Positions 7,614 through 15,381 of a DNA stretch of 43,417 nucleotides are shown here, in pieces. The DNA is from Clostridia bacterium. Lineage in GTDB: Bacteria > Bacillota > Clostridia > Christensenellales > Aristaeellaceae. The stretch is taken from contig JAGBDE010000022.1 in the NCBI GenBank assembly GCA_017937655.1, forward strand, positions 1 to 43,417, given 5' to 3'. The notes under the pieces are model-generated. The model was given only the letters and a program-made list of their open reading frames with translations. It searched no databases and had not been told where the DNA came from. A program made the translations under genes and the position numbers. How positions within the stretch are numbered: the stretch's first letter is position 1; each line of letters starts with the position of its first letter.

Positions 7614-8924
7614 ATGACGACCGTTGGGGTTATTTCGCTGGGATGCAGCAAAAATCAGGTGGACACGGAGCTGATGCTGGGTATTTTGAAGAACCACGGC
7701 TATCAGATCACCGCCGATGAACGGGAAGCCGAGATTCTGATTGTGAACACCTGCGGGTTTATCGACCCGGCCAAGCAGGAGAGCATCGACACCATCCTGG
7801 CCATGGCGGAGTACAAGAAAACCGGCAAGTGCAAGCTTCTGGTGGCCACCGGCTGCCTGACCCAGCGCTACGAAAAAGACCTGATGGACGCCATGCCGGA
7901 GATCGACCTGATGCTGGGCACCAGCCAGTATCCCCGGCTGCCGGAAGCCCTGGAAGAGGCCGTGCGCGGCAAGCGGGCCAGCTACTGCGCCCAGGACATG
8001 AGCGTTCTTTCCGGCGACCGGGTGCTGACCACCGCGCCCTACACCGCATACATCCGCATTGCGGACGGCTGCGACAACCGCTGCGCCTACTGCGCCATCC
8101 CGCTGATCCGGGGCAGATTCCGCTCCCGGGACATGGAAAGCGTGCTGGAGGAGATCCGCACGCTGGCCCAGCAGGGCGTGAAGGAGCACGTGTTGGTGGC
8201 CCAGGACACCTCCCGCTTTGGCATCGACAAGGAAGGCCGTTCCCTGCTGCCGGAGCTGCTGGACAAGGCTGCCCAAATCCCCGGCGTGGAATGGCTGCGG
8301 GTGCTGTACTGCTACCCGGACGAGGTGGACGACGAGCTGCTTCGGGTCATGAGCAGCCACGACAACATCTGCAAGTACCTGGATCTGCCCTTGCAGCATG
8401 CGGACCCCGATTTGCTCCGGGCCATGAACCGCCGGGGCGACGGCGAGTCTACCCGCAGACTGCTGAAAAAGGCCCGGGACATGGGGTTCATCCTCCGCAC
8501 CACCTTCATTACCGGCTTCCCCGGGGAGACCGAGGAGCAGTTTGATCATCTGATGGATTTTGTGGAGGACATCCAGTTTGACCGCCTGGGCGCGTTCACC
8601 TTCTCCCCGGAGGAGGACACCCCTGCCGCCGAGATGCCTGACCAGTTAGGCGAAGAAGTGAAGCAGGAGCGTCTTGACCGGCTCATGACCCGCCAGCAGC
8701 AAATTTCCCTTATGCGGAACCAACTGCGGGTGGGAACGGTGGAAAAGGTGCTGGTGGAATCGGTGGACGGCATGGGCGGCGGCATCGGCCGCACCGCCTC
8801 CGAAGCCCCTGACACCGACGGCATCGTGAAGATTCAGGGCGTTACCGAGGACGACCTGGGCAATTTTGTCACAGCCCGCATCGTGGATGCAGAGCCCTAC
8901 GACCTGCACGCCCAGCGCCTCTGA
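7614..8924 (+). CDS. rimO: Ribosomal protein S12 methylthiotransferase RimO
   Basis: A 436-residue radical SAM enzyme that adds a methylthio group to the conserved Asp of ribosomal protein S12. It has the N-terminal UPF0004 domain (VGVISLGCSKNQVDTE, NTCGFIDPAKQES), the radical SAM cluster C153-x3-C157-x2-C160 in GCDNRCAYCAIPLIRG, and a C-terminal TRAM domain. 'AYCAIPLIRG' separates RimO from the tRNA enzyme MiaB. The ATG at 7614 is preferred because the upstream extension (7563) is terminator hairpin; the GGGGTG before it is a weak Shine-Dalgarno. It is the first gene of a run with pgsA, pncC and recA, an order common in Firmicutes. Confidence 0.95.
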   Translation: MTTVGVISLGCSKNQVDTELMLGILKNHGYQITADEREAEILIVNTCGFIDPAKQESIDTILAMAEYKKTGKCKLLVATGCLTQRYEKDLMDAMPEIDLMLGTSQYPRLPEALEEAVRGKRASYCAQDMSVLSGDRVLTTAPYTAYIRIADGCDNRCAYCAIPLIRGRFRSRDMESVLEEIRTLAQQGVKEHVLVAQDTSRFGIDKEGRSLLPELLDKAAQIPGVEWLRVLYCYPDEVDDELLRVMSSHDNICKYLDLPLQHADPDLLRAMNRRGDGESTRRLLKKARDMGFILRTTFITGFPGETEEQFDHLMDFVEDIQFDRLGAFTFSPEEDTPAAEMPDQLGEEVKQERLDRLMTRQQQISLMRNQLRVGTVEKVLVESVDGMGGGIGRTASEAPDTDGIVKIQGVTEDDLGNFVTARIVDAEPYDLHAQRL

Positions 8925-8941
8925 GAAAGGAAGATACGAAG

Positions 8942-9505
8942 ATGAAGAATATGAATTGGCCCAACCGCCTGTCCATCCTGCGCATTTTGCTGGTGCCGGT
9001 GTGCGTCGTTTTGCTGACCATCGGCGGAACGTTCTGCCGCCTTGCGGCGCTGGCAGTGTTTTCCATCGCTGCCTTCACGGATTTCCTGGACGGCTGGATG
9101 GCCCGCAAATACAAGCTGGTCACCAATTTCGGCAAGTTTATCGACCCCGTGGCGGACAAGCTGCTGGTGCTCAGCACTTTGATCGCCCTGTGCGGCTGTG
9201 ACCTGGTCCCCGCCTGGGTCTGCGTGGTGATCCTGTTCCGGGAACTGGCCGTGGACGGCCTGCGCCTGGTGGCTGTGGAGCAGGGCAAGGTCATCGCCGC
9301 GGGCAAGCTGGGCAAGATCAAGACCGTGACCCAGATCGTGGCCATCATTCTCTTCCTGCTGTTTGGCCGTGCCTTCGGCGCGCCTGACTTTATCCTGGGC
9401 ACCCTGGCCATCCTGGCCGCCGTGGTGATGACCCTCTGGTCCGGCGTGGACTACTTTGTGCGCAACATTTCCGTGCTCAGCCTCAAGGAGGACAAGGCAG
9501 AATGA
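8942..9505 (+). CDS. pgsA: CDP-diacylglycerol--glycerol-3-phosphate 3-phosphatidyltransferase
   Basis: A 187-residue integral membrane enzyme that makes phosphatidylglycerophosphate, the first step to phosphatidylglycerol and cardiolipin. The CDP-alcohol phosphotransferase signature D-x2-DG-x2-AR-x8-G-x3-D-x3-D is complete in DFLDGWMARKYK...GKFIDPVAD. Several hydrophobic helices span the sequence (for example ILRILLVPVCVVLL and VAIILFLLFG). AAAGGAAG precedes the ATG, 17 bp after rimO. Its end overlaps pncC by 4 bp (ATGA), which suggests translational coupling. Confidence 0.95.
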   Translation: MKNMNWPNRLSILRILLVPVCVVLLTIGGTFCRLAALAVFSIAAFTDFLDGWMARKYKLVTNFGKFIDPVADKLLVLSTLIALCGCDLVPAWVCVVILFRELAVDGLRLVAVEQGKVIAAGKLGKIKTVTQIVAIILFLLFGRAFGAPDFILGTLAILAAVVMTLWSGVDYFVRNISVLSLKEDKAE

Positions 9506-9993
9506 CCGATCTTGAACGTACCGCCCGGCGGGTGGTGGAAACCTTCTCGGCCAGGGGGGCGACCCTGGGAACGGCGGAAAGCCTGACCGGCGGCATGATC
9601 GCCGCGGCTGTGGCCGACGTCAGCGGCGCATCCAAGGTGCTGATGGGCGGCGTGGTCAGCTATGACCCCAAGGTGAAACGGGATGTGCTGGGCGTATCCC
9701 AGGTCATTATCGACGGAGTGGGCGTGGTCAGCGAGGCCTGCGCCATCCAGATGGCCAAGGGCGCCCGGAAGATTCTGGACACAGATATCGCCGTCAGCGC
9801 AACGGGCATTGCCGGACCCACCGGCGGCACGGAGGAGAACCCCGTGGGCACCGTCTGGCTGGGCGTCAGCGGCCACAAGGGCACCTTTGCCAAGAAATGC
9901 CATTTTGAGGGCGACCGCATGGCCGTCCGGGAGCAGAGCGCCCAGGTGGTGCTGGATATGGCCCTGGAGATCCTGCTGGAGGAATCCCGATAA
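9502..9993 (+). CDS. pncC: CinA-family nicotinamide-nucleotide amidohydrolase
   Basis: This 163-residue protein consists only of the C-terminal CinA domain, the PncC type that deamidates nicotinamide mononucleotide to nicotinic acid mononucleotide in NAD recycling. Visible motifs are TAESLTGGMIAA near the N terminus, VVSYDPKVKRDVLGV, and ATGIAGPTGGTEENPVGTVW. The N-terminal MoCF-like domain of full CinA is absent, which is normal for PncC. GGAGG lies upstream of the ATG, and the start overlaps the end of pgsA. recA follows after 40 bp, the common CinA-RecA neighbourhood of Firmicutes. Confidence 0.93.
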   Translation: MTDLERTARRVVETFSARGATLGTAESLTGGMIAAAVADVSGASKVLMGGVVSYDPKVKRDVLGVSQVIIDGVGVVSEACAIQMAKGARKILDTDIAVSATGIAGPTGGTEENPVGTVWLGVSGHKGTFAKKCHFEGDRMAVREQSAQVVLDMALEILLEESR

Positions 9994-10033
9994 CATAGAA
10001 CCATCGCAAATGAGAAAATAAAGGAGAAGCATC

Positions 10034-11176
10034 ATGGCAGCAAAGAAAGACACCAAAAAAGAAACCTCCAAGGCAGCGGAACTGCGGGAGGAGAAGATGA
10101 AAGCGCTGGAAAGCGCATTGGCACAGCTGAACAAGACCTACGGCAAGGGCGCAGTCATGAAATTCAGCGACGCAGCCGCAGACGCCAACCTGCAGGTCAT
10201 TTCCACCGGCTGCCTTGAGCTGGACCTGGCTCTGGGCGTAGGCGGACTGCCTCGTGGCCGCGTGGTGGAGATCTACGGCCCGGAAAGCAGCGGTAAGACC
10301 ACCGTGGCCCTGCACTGCGTAGCAGAAGCCCAGAAAATCGGCGGCGTATGCGCCTTCATCGACGCAGAGCACGCCCTGGATCCCGTGTACGCACGCAAGC
10401 TGGGCGTGGATGTGGACGAACTCTACATCTCCCAGCCCGACACCGGCGAGCAGGCCCTGGAAATTTGCGAAGCTCTGGTTCGTTCCGGCGCTGTGGACAT
10501 GATCGTTATCGACTCCGTGGCCGCTCTGGTGCCCCGGGCTGAAATCGAAGGCGAGATGGGCGACAGCTTCGTCGGCCTGCAGGCCCGCCTGATGAGCCAG
10601 GCCCTGCGCAAGCTGACCGGCGTCATCTCCAAGACCAACTGCGTGGCCATTTTCATCAACCAGCTGCGCGAGAAAGTCGGCGTGATGTACGGCAATCCCG
10701 AGACCACCACCGGCGGCCGCGCCCTGAAGTTCTACGCCAGCGTCCGTCTGGACGTGCGCCGCGGCGAGCAGCTCAAGAGCGGCTCCGAAGTGGTGGGCAA
10801 CCGCACCAAGGTCAAGGTGGTCAAGAACAAGGTGGCCCCGCCCTTCAAGGTGGCCGAGTTCGACATCATTTACGGCGAAGGCATCTCCGCCGAGGGCACT
10901 TTGCTGGATATGGCCGTGGAACGGGACATCATCCACAAGAGCGGCGCGTGGTTCAGCTACAAGGATCAGCGCATCGGCCAGGGCCGCGAGAACGCCCGCG
11001 TGTTCCTGCGTGACAATCCTGACGTCGCCGCCGAGATCGACCGCATCATTCGTGACGAAGCCAAGGCCGCTCTGGCCGCCGGCAAGGACGTGAGCAAGGC
11101 CGAGGCCCCCACCGCCCAGGAGCGGGCCGACGCTGAGGCCGACGAAGATCCGGATCTGGCCCTGCTGGACGAATAA
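10034..11176 (+). CDS. recA: Recombinase RecA
   Basis: A 380-residue DNA strand-exchange ATPase. The Walker A motif GPESSGKTT is at residues 82-90, followed by [10 protein letters not shown], the Walker B region [12 protein letters not shown], loop L1 [19 protein letters not shown] and loop L2 [20 protein letters not shown]; the tail is acidic ([12 protein letters not shown]). AAGGAG precedes the ATG. No LexA-like box is visible in the 40 bp before the gene, so it is probably transcribed with rimO-pgsA-pncC, unless an SOS promoter is hidden inside pncC. A clear terminator follows at 11188-11220. Confidence 0.98.
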   Translation: MAAKKDTKKETSKAAELREEKMKALESALAQLNKTYGKGAVMKFSDAAADANLQVISTGCLELDLALGVGGLPRGRVVEIYGPESSGKTTVALHCVAEAQKIGGVCAFIDAEHALDPVYARKLGVDVDELYISQPDTGEQALEICEALVRSGAVDMIVIDSVAALVPRAEIEGEMGDSFVGLQARLMSQALRKLTGVISKTNCVAIFINQLREKVGVMYGNPETTTGGRALKFYASVRLDVRRGEQLKSGSEVVGNRTKVKVVKNKVAPPFKVAEFDIIYGEGISAEGTLLDMAVERDIIHKSGAWFSYKDQRIGQGRENARVFLRDNPDVAAEIDRIIRDEAKAALAAGKDVSKAEAPTAQERADAEADEDPDLALLDE

Positions 11177-11187
11177 CGAATATTTGA

Positions 11188-11220
11188 CGGAGGAGTCCTG
11201 CGGGATTCCTCCGCTTTTTT
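11188..11220 (+). terminator. Intrinsic terminator of recA
   Basis: CGGAGGA (11188-11194) pairs with TCCTCCG (11207-11213) and is followed by CTTTTTT. The T run is immediately followed by the GGAGGG ribosome binding site of the next gene, so expression of that gene depends on read-through or on an unseen promoter. Confidence 0.85.
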
Positions 11221-11230
11221 GGAGGGCAAT

Positions 11231-11635
11231 ATGGAATATAAGAAAAGCTACCTGGGCCTGGTGATCTGGCTGGTTTTGTTTATGGCAATTCCTTTTGTGA
11301 TGATCGTGCTTCCACCTCTTGATGGAAGCACGATGATGCGCCTTTTTCTCAACTACATGGCCATTTCCCTGGCCCTGCTCATGCTGATCATCCACCAAAC
11401 CGAGGCCATCTACTGGATCAACGGCGTGGAGTTTGACCAGGCCAAGGAGGCGGGCTCCGAGAAGCGAAAGGCATTTGCCATGCGCCACCTGGAGCGGTTC
11501 GGCTGGTTCGCGCTGCTCTTCGCTGCCTTCTCCTGCCTTTGCCACATCCTTGGCTGGAGCGAGTGGATCGACTTTGCGGTGTGCGTGGTGGGCATTTTCG
11601 GCGTGGCCATCAGCACGATTTCGATCAAGTTATGA
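11231..11635 (+). CDS. Small integral membrane protein of unknown function
   Basis: A 134-residue hydrophobic protein. The ATG at 11231 follows GGAGGG by four bases; a TTG upstream would lie in the terminator. Four membrane segments are likely: about residues 8-28 (LGLVIWLVLFMAIPFVMIVL), 38-58 (FLNYMAISLALLMLIIH), 88-108 (FGWFALLFAAFSCLCHIL) and 113-132 (IDFAVCVVGIFGVAISTISI). A charged cytoplasmic loop (VEFDQAKEAGSEKRKAF) lies between segments 2 and 3. I recognise no family. It sits directly behind the recA terminator and in front of a repeat-rich stretch. Confidence 0.7.
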   Translation: MEYKKSYLGLVIWLVLFMAIPFVMIVLPPLDGSTMMRLFLNYMAISLALLMLIIHQTEAIYWINGVEFDQAKEAGSEKRKAFAMRHLERFGWFALLFAAFSCLCHILGWSEWIDFAVCVVGIFGVAISTISIKL

Positions 11636-11642
11636 CGGGGGC

Positions 11643-11680
11643 GTTCTTTTCTTCCCGGGGAAGAAAAGAACCAAAAGAAG
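11643..11680 (-). repeat. Dispersed inverted repeat, copy 2
   Basis: Perfect 14-bp arms (11643-11656 and 11658-11671) surround one G, and CCAAAAGAAG follows (the complement of the CTTCTTTTGG flank). Read on the minus strand it aligns with copy 1 at 6386-6421, including the flank, with differences mainly at the centre and at the outer ends of the arms. Confidence 0.75.
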
Positions 11681-11870
11681 CCCGCTGTGTTGGCGGGCTT
11701 GGCCATTGGAAAGAAAATAGATCTTTTCGGGAGGGGGACGGAGGGAAGCGTGTGCCCAGTGGGCACAACAGCGAAGCTGTTAGCGCCCCGCAGTCGTCAA
11801 CCGAAGCGAGTGCGGGCCACGGTTAGTGGCATGCACGACGACTGAGGTTGCGGGCGGTTATCGAAAGCCG
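11678..11870. other. Intergenic stretch packed with hairpins
   Basis: About 190 bp without an ORF hold a series of stems: AAGCCCGC/GCGGGCTT (11678-11685, 11693-11700), GTGCCC/GGGCAC (11752-11757, 11761-11766), AACAGC/GCTGTT (11767-11772, 11776-11781), a long-range pair CAGTCGTC/GACGACTG (11791-11798, 11837-11844) enclosing CCAC/GTGG (11817-11820, 11826-11829), and a further GGCGG/CCGCC stem up to about 11870. The first stem could end transcription of the small membrane protein gene. The rest could be a structured RNA or a dispersed repeat; I do not recognise it. Confidence 0.5.
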
Positions 11871-11878
11871 CCTCTCAG

Positions 11879-11914
11879 AAAAAGACTGCTGCTTTCATGA
11901 AGCAACAGTCTTTT
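11879..11914 (-). terminator. Terminator of the aroA-aroC-rlmD operon
   Basis: AAAGACTG-C-TGCTT and AAGCA-A-CAGTCTTT form a stem (11881-11894 with 11900-11913) with one mismatch and a TCATG loop. On the minus strand it ends in TTTTTC, ten bases after the stop codon of the HD gene. Confidence 0.8.
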
Positions 11915-11923
11915 ATCATGCGA

Positions 11924-12487
11924 TTATTCCGCGGGTTTGTACTTTTTCATGCCGCTGAGGGTTTCCTCGAAGAGTTTTTCCAGCTCCCAGCCCAGGTTTT
12001 CTGCGCCCTGGCGGATCACGTCACGGGAGCAGCCGGCGGCAAACTTCTTGTCCTTGAATTTCTTCTTGATGCTGCTCACTTCCATGTCGTCCACGCTCTT
12101 GGAGGGGCGCATCAGGGCCGCCGCGCCGATGAGGCCGGTGAGCTCGTCCGCCGCAAAGAGCACCTTCTCCATCTCCAGCTCTGGCTTCACATCGCAGCAA
12201 AGGCCGTAAGCGTGGGAGCAAACCGCGTGGATGAACTCGTCCGTTGCGCCGATCTCCCGGAGCAGCTCCGGCGCGCGCAGGCAGTGTTCCTCGGGGAAGC
12301 GCTCAAAGTCCACGTCGTGGAGCAGGCCCACCAGCGCCCAGTCGTCGGACTCGGCTTCATAGCCCAGGGTTTCCGCAAAGTAGCGCATCACGCCCTCCAC
12401 GGTCAGGGCATGCTGAATGTGAAAAGGCTCCTGGTTGTATTTCTTGAGCAGGTTCAGGGCTTCGTCCCGGGTAAAAGTGGCTTTCAT
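11924..12487 (-). CDS. HD-domain hydrolase
   Basis: A 187-residue soluble protein with the metal-binding pattern of HD phosphohydrolases: HIQHALTVEGVMRYFAE, then LLHDVDFERFPEEH, then VCSHAYG further on. It matches the short HD proteins that are annotated only as HDIG-domain hydrolases. The substrate is unknown; nucleotides or phosphate esters are typical for the superfamily. GGGGAGG precedes the ATG. It is the last gene of the operon, 14 bp after the thioesterase gene and just before the terminator. Confidence 0.85.
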   Translation of the reverse strand: MKATFTRDEALNLLKKYNQEPFHIQHALTVEGVMRYFAETLGYEAESDDWALVGLLHDVDFERFPEEHCLRAPELLREIGATDEFIHAVCSHAYGLCCDVKPELEMEKVLFAADELTGLIGAAALMRPSKSVDDMEVSSIKKKFKDKKFAAGCSRDVIRQGAENLGWELEKLFEETLSGMKKYKPAE

Positions 12488-12501
12488 GATGTGTCCTCCC
12501 C

Positions 12502-12900
12502 TTACAGTTTGTAGCCGGTGCCCACAAACTGGGCGATGTCCCGGCCAAGATCGTCGGTGATGTCAACGTTGTAGACGCAGGTGGTCTTGCCGTCCTTCTT
12601 GCATTGGGCCCGGGCGATGAGCTTCGTGCCCCGGCTGCCGCTGAGAAAATTCACGCTGACCTGCTGCGCCACGGTGGTGCGATGCATGTTGTTGGACGCC
12701 ACGGCGAAGGCTAGGTCGGCCAGGGTGAAGATGGCGCCGCCCATGACGCCTCCTGCGGCGTTTTTGTGGGCGTCGGTGATAGGCATGCTGCAGACGCAGT
12801 AGTCCTCGCCAAGCTGGTCAATGGTCACGCCGGCGTTTGCGGCAAACAGGTCGCCCGCAAAGTAGGCGCGGGCTTCGTCAATGGATGAAAACTGGGCCAC
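12502..12900 (-). CDS. PaaI-like hotdog-fold thioesterase
   Basis: A 132-residue hotdog protein probably hydrolysing an acyl- or aryl-CoA thioester. Family features are the AAGGVMGGAIFTLADLAFAVAS helix region with the conserved GG(A) and Asp, and the central strand VSVNFLSGSRGTKLIARA. The start is GTG at 12898-12900, supported by AGGAGG upstream; no better ATG exists. It lies 12 bp behind rlmD and 14 bp before the HD gene on the same strand. The substrate cannot be read from the sequence, and the shikimate neighbours do not obviously need it. Confidence 0.88.
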   Translation of the reverse strand: MAQFSSIDEARAYFAGDLFAANAGVTIDQLGEDYCVCSMPITDAHKNAAGGVMGGAIFTLADLAFAVASNNMHRTTVAQQVSVNFLSGSRGTKLIARAQCKKDGKTTCVYNVDITDDLGRDIAQFVGTGYKL

Positions 12901-12912
12901 GGATATGCCTCC

Positions 12913-14271
12913 TTAGTCGTCCAGGGTCAGAACGGCCACGTTTTCCACGCCGCCCGCCCAGCAGAACATGTCCACCGGCTGGCAGGATTCAAAGCGGTAG
13001 CCGCCCTCGCAGAGCAGCTTGATGTCCCGGGCCTGGGTGGGCACGTGGCAGCTGACGTATACCACGCGGCGAGGCCGGGCCTTCAGCACCGCGTCGATGA
13101 CCGGCGGCTCCACGCCCTTCCGGGGCGGATCCAGCATGATGACGTCGGGCCGGAGGCCGTCCTTGACCAGCACGGGCAGGAGATCCTCCACGGCGGCGGT
13201 GTGGAACTCGGCGTTCTGGATGTTGCCGGCAGCGGCGTTGCGTCTGGCCGCCTCAATGGCCTGGGGGACAATTTCAATGCCGATGACCTTTTTCACGTGA
13301 GGGGCCATGCACAGGCTGATGGTGCCTGCGCCGGCGTAGGCGTCCACCACGGTGTCACCGGGCTGGAGATGGGCCAGGTCGATGGCGCATTGATAGAGCC
13401 GCTCGGTCTGGTCCGGGTTGACCTGGAAAAAGGACAGGGGGGCGATCTCAAACCGGTGCCCCAGCAGGGTTTCGTAGATGGCTTCCGCGCCGTAAAGGCA
13501 GCGGGAATCCTTGCCCAGGATCACGTTGTTCCGGGCCTTGTTCACACTGAGGTGCAGGGCGCAGAAACCGGGCAGTTCCTGCTTCAGAAAGCGGATGAGC
13601 GTTTCCGTCTCCGGCAGCTTGGGGCTGGTGACCACCAGCAGCACCATGCTTTCGCCGCTGCGGCTCTGGCGGAGGATGACGTGCCTGAGAAGGCCGCTGG
13701 CTTTGGTTTCGTCGTAGGGCTGCACGTGGGCGATGTGCATCCACCGGCTGATGGCACGGATGACAGGGCTCAGCTTGCCCATGGTGACAGGGCAGTCCTC
13801 AATGGGCACGATCTGGTGGCTGCGGCGGCGGTAAAAGCCCAGCTCCGGCTGGCGGGCGGTGCCGCCTACGGGCAGAGCCGTCTTGTTGCGGCAATGCCAG
13901 GGATCGGCCGCGCCAAGGACGGGCGGAACATCGGCATCGGAAAGGGACAGGCCGCCGATGCGGGTCAGGCAGTCGAACACCTGCATCCGCTTGGCTTCCA
14001 GGGTGGCGGCGTAGGTCATGTGCTGGCCGCTGCATCCGCCGCATTTGTCGTACACGGGGCAAAGGGGCTCCTGACGGTGGGGCGAGGGCTCCAGAACCCG
14101 GCGCAGCTTGGCAAAGGCGTAGGTGGGGTGCACTTTCAGCACCTGGGCCTCCACCGTCTCGCCAGGCAGAGCGCCCGCCACAAAGACCGTCATGCCCTCG
14201 TGGGTGCATACGCCTTCCAGCTCGCTGCCCAGACGGGTGCAGCGGAGGGTCAGCAGTTCATTTTTCTCCAT
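12913..14271 (-). CDS. rlmD: 23S rRNA (uracil-C5)-methyltransferase, RlmD/RumA family
   Basis: A 452-residue SAM-dependent enzyme that methylates a uracil of 23S rRNA. Domain order: N-terminal TRAM domain (EGVCTHEGMTVFVAGALPGETVEAQV), an iron-sulfur site with CPVYDKCGGCSGQH plus a later Cys, the Rossmann core VDAYAGAGTISLCMA, the DPPRKGVEPP motif and the catalytic Cys region VYVSCHVPTQARDI. The length is normal. The ATG has AAGGAGG upstream. It is the third gene of the operon, 12 bp after aroC. RlmD versus the RlmCD type of Firmicutes cannot be decided here, so the exact target base is uncertain. Confidence 0.92.
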   Translation of the reverse strand: MEKNELLTLRCTRLGSELEGVCTHEGMTVFVAGALPGETVEAQVLKVHPTYAFAKLRRVLEPSPHRQEPLCPVYDKCGGCSGQHMTYAATLEAKRMQVFDCLTRIGGLSLSDADVPPVLGAADPWHCRNKTALPVGGTARQPELGFYRRRSHQIVPIEDCPVTMGKLSPVIRAISRWMHIAHVQPYDETKASGLLRHVILRQSRSGESMVLLVVTSPKLPETETLIRFLKQELPGFCALHLSVNKARNNVILGKDSRCLYGAEAIYETLLGHRFEIAPLSFFQVNPDQTERLYQCAIDLAHLQPGDTVVDAYAGAGTISLCMAPHVKKVIGIEIVPQAIEAARRNAAAGNIQNAEFHTAAVEDLLPVLVKDGLRPDVIMLDPPRKGVEPPVIDAVLKARPRRVVYVSCHVPTQARDIKLLCEGGYRFESCQPVDMFCWAGGVENVAVLTLDD

Positions 14272-14283
14272 GGAGGGGCCTCC

Positions 14284-15381
14284 TTACAGGGTTTGGTCGC
14301 CGCGATGCTGCAGCCACATTTCCAAAAGGCCGATGGCCAGCGCGCTTTCCACCACCGGCACGCCCCGGACAGCCACGCAGGGATCGTGGCGGCCCTTGAC
14401 TTGCAGGGTCTGCTCGTTGCCCTGGGACAGGGAAACGGTCTGCTGGGCCTTGGAAATGGAGGGGGTAGGCCGAAACGCCACCCGGGCGATGACCGGCATG
14501 CCGTTGGTCAGACCGCCCAGCAGGCCGCCTGCGTTGTTGGTGGATGTGCGGATCGTGTCGCCGTCGTAGCGGTAGCAGTCGTTGTACTGGCTGCCCAGCA
14601 TGCGGGCGGCGGCAAAGCCTGCGCCAAATTCCACGCCCTTCACGGCGGGGATGCTGAAAAACTGCTTGCTGAGCACGGCTTCCATGCCGTCAAACCAGGG
14701 CGCGCCAAGGCCCACGGGCAGCCCCGTGGCAACCACTTCCACCACGCCGCCCAGAGAATCGCCGTCGACTTTGGCGGCGAGGATGGCGTCAAACATCTTC
14801 TGGCCTGCATCCTCGTTGAGGGTGGGCACGGGATGGGCAAGGCCGTCCTTCAGGGCCGACAGATCGGGGGCGACAGGGTCGATGGGGGAGTCCTGCACGT
14901 CGCCCACGGACAGAACGTGGGAGGCAATGGCGACGCCCAGCTGTTCCAGCACCTGTACCGCCACCGCGCCCGCGAAGGCGTAGGGGAGGGTCAGCCGTCC
15001 GCTGTGATGGCCGCTGCCCCGGAGGTCGTCGTGGCCGCCGCTGCGCACAATGGCAGGGTAGTCCGCGTGGCCGGGGCGGGGATTGTCAGGCAGGAAAGCG
15101 TAGTCCGCGCTGTGGGCGTCCTTGTTGTAAAACAAGGCGGTGAGGGGGTAGCCGGTGGTGCAGTCCTCCTTCAGGCCGGAGAGGATATGCGCCTTGTCCT
15201 CCTCCTTGCGGCCGGTGGCGATGGGACTGCCAGCGGCTGCCCGGCGCTGAAGAAACGCGTCAATCCGAGGCAAATCCAGCCGGATGCCCGCAGGCAGGCC
15301 GTCCAGGGTCACGCCCACCATAGGGCCGTGGCTTTCGCCGAAAATCTGGATACCAAGAGCTCGTCCGTCGCGGCTGCTCAT
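14284..15381 (-). CDS. aroC: Chorismate synthase
   Basis: A 365-residue flavin-dependent lyase that converts 5-enolpyruvylshikimate 3-phosphate into chorismate, the last shikimate step. It has FGESHGPMVGVTLDGLPAG near the N terminus, RRAAAGSPIATGRKEEDK, RPGHADYPAIVRSGGHDD, the GSGHHSGRLTLPYAFAGA segment in the form I know from clostridia, and EFGAGFAAARMLGS and NNAGGLLGGLTNGMP toward the C terminus. The ATG overlaps the aroA stop by 4 bp, with GGGAGGG upstream. With aroA before it, the two genes give consecutive reactions. Confidence 0.96.
   Translation of the reverse strand: MSSRDGRALGIQIFGESHGPMVGVTLDGLPAGIRLDLPRIDAFLQRRAAAGSPIATGRKEEDKAHILSGLKEDCTTGYPLTALFYNKDAHSADYAFLPDNPRPGHADYPAIVRSGGHDDLRGSGHHSGRLTLPYAFAGAVAVQVLEQLGVAIASHVLSVGDVQDSPIDPVAPDLSALKDGLAHPVPTLNEDAGQKMFDAILAAKVDGDSLGGVVEVVATGLPVGLGAPWFDGMEAVLSKQFFSIPAVKGVEFGAGFAAARMLGSQYNDCYRYDGDTIRTSTNNAGGLLGGLTNGMPVIARVAFRPTPSISKAQQTVSLSQGNEQTLQVKGRHDPCVAVRGVPVVESALAIGLLEMWLQHRGDQTL

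Noticed and set aside
9994-10033. LexA box in front of recA
   Set aside because: No CGAAC-N4-GTTCG-like site lies in this gap; recA seems to depend on the upstream operon promoter.
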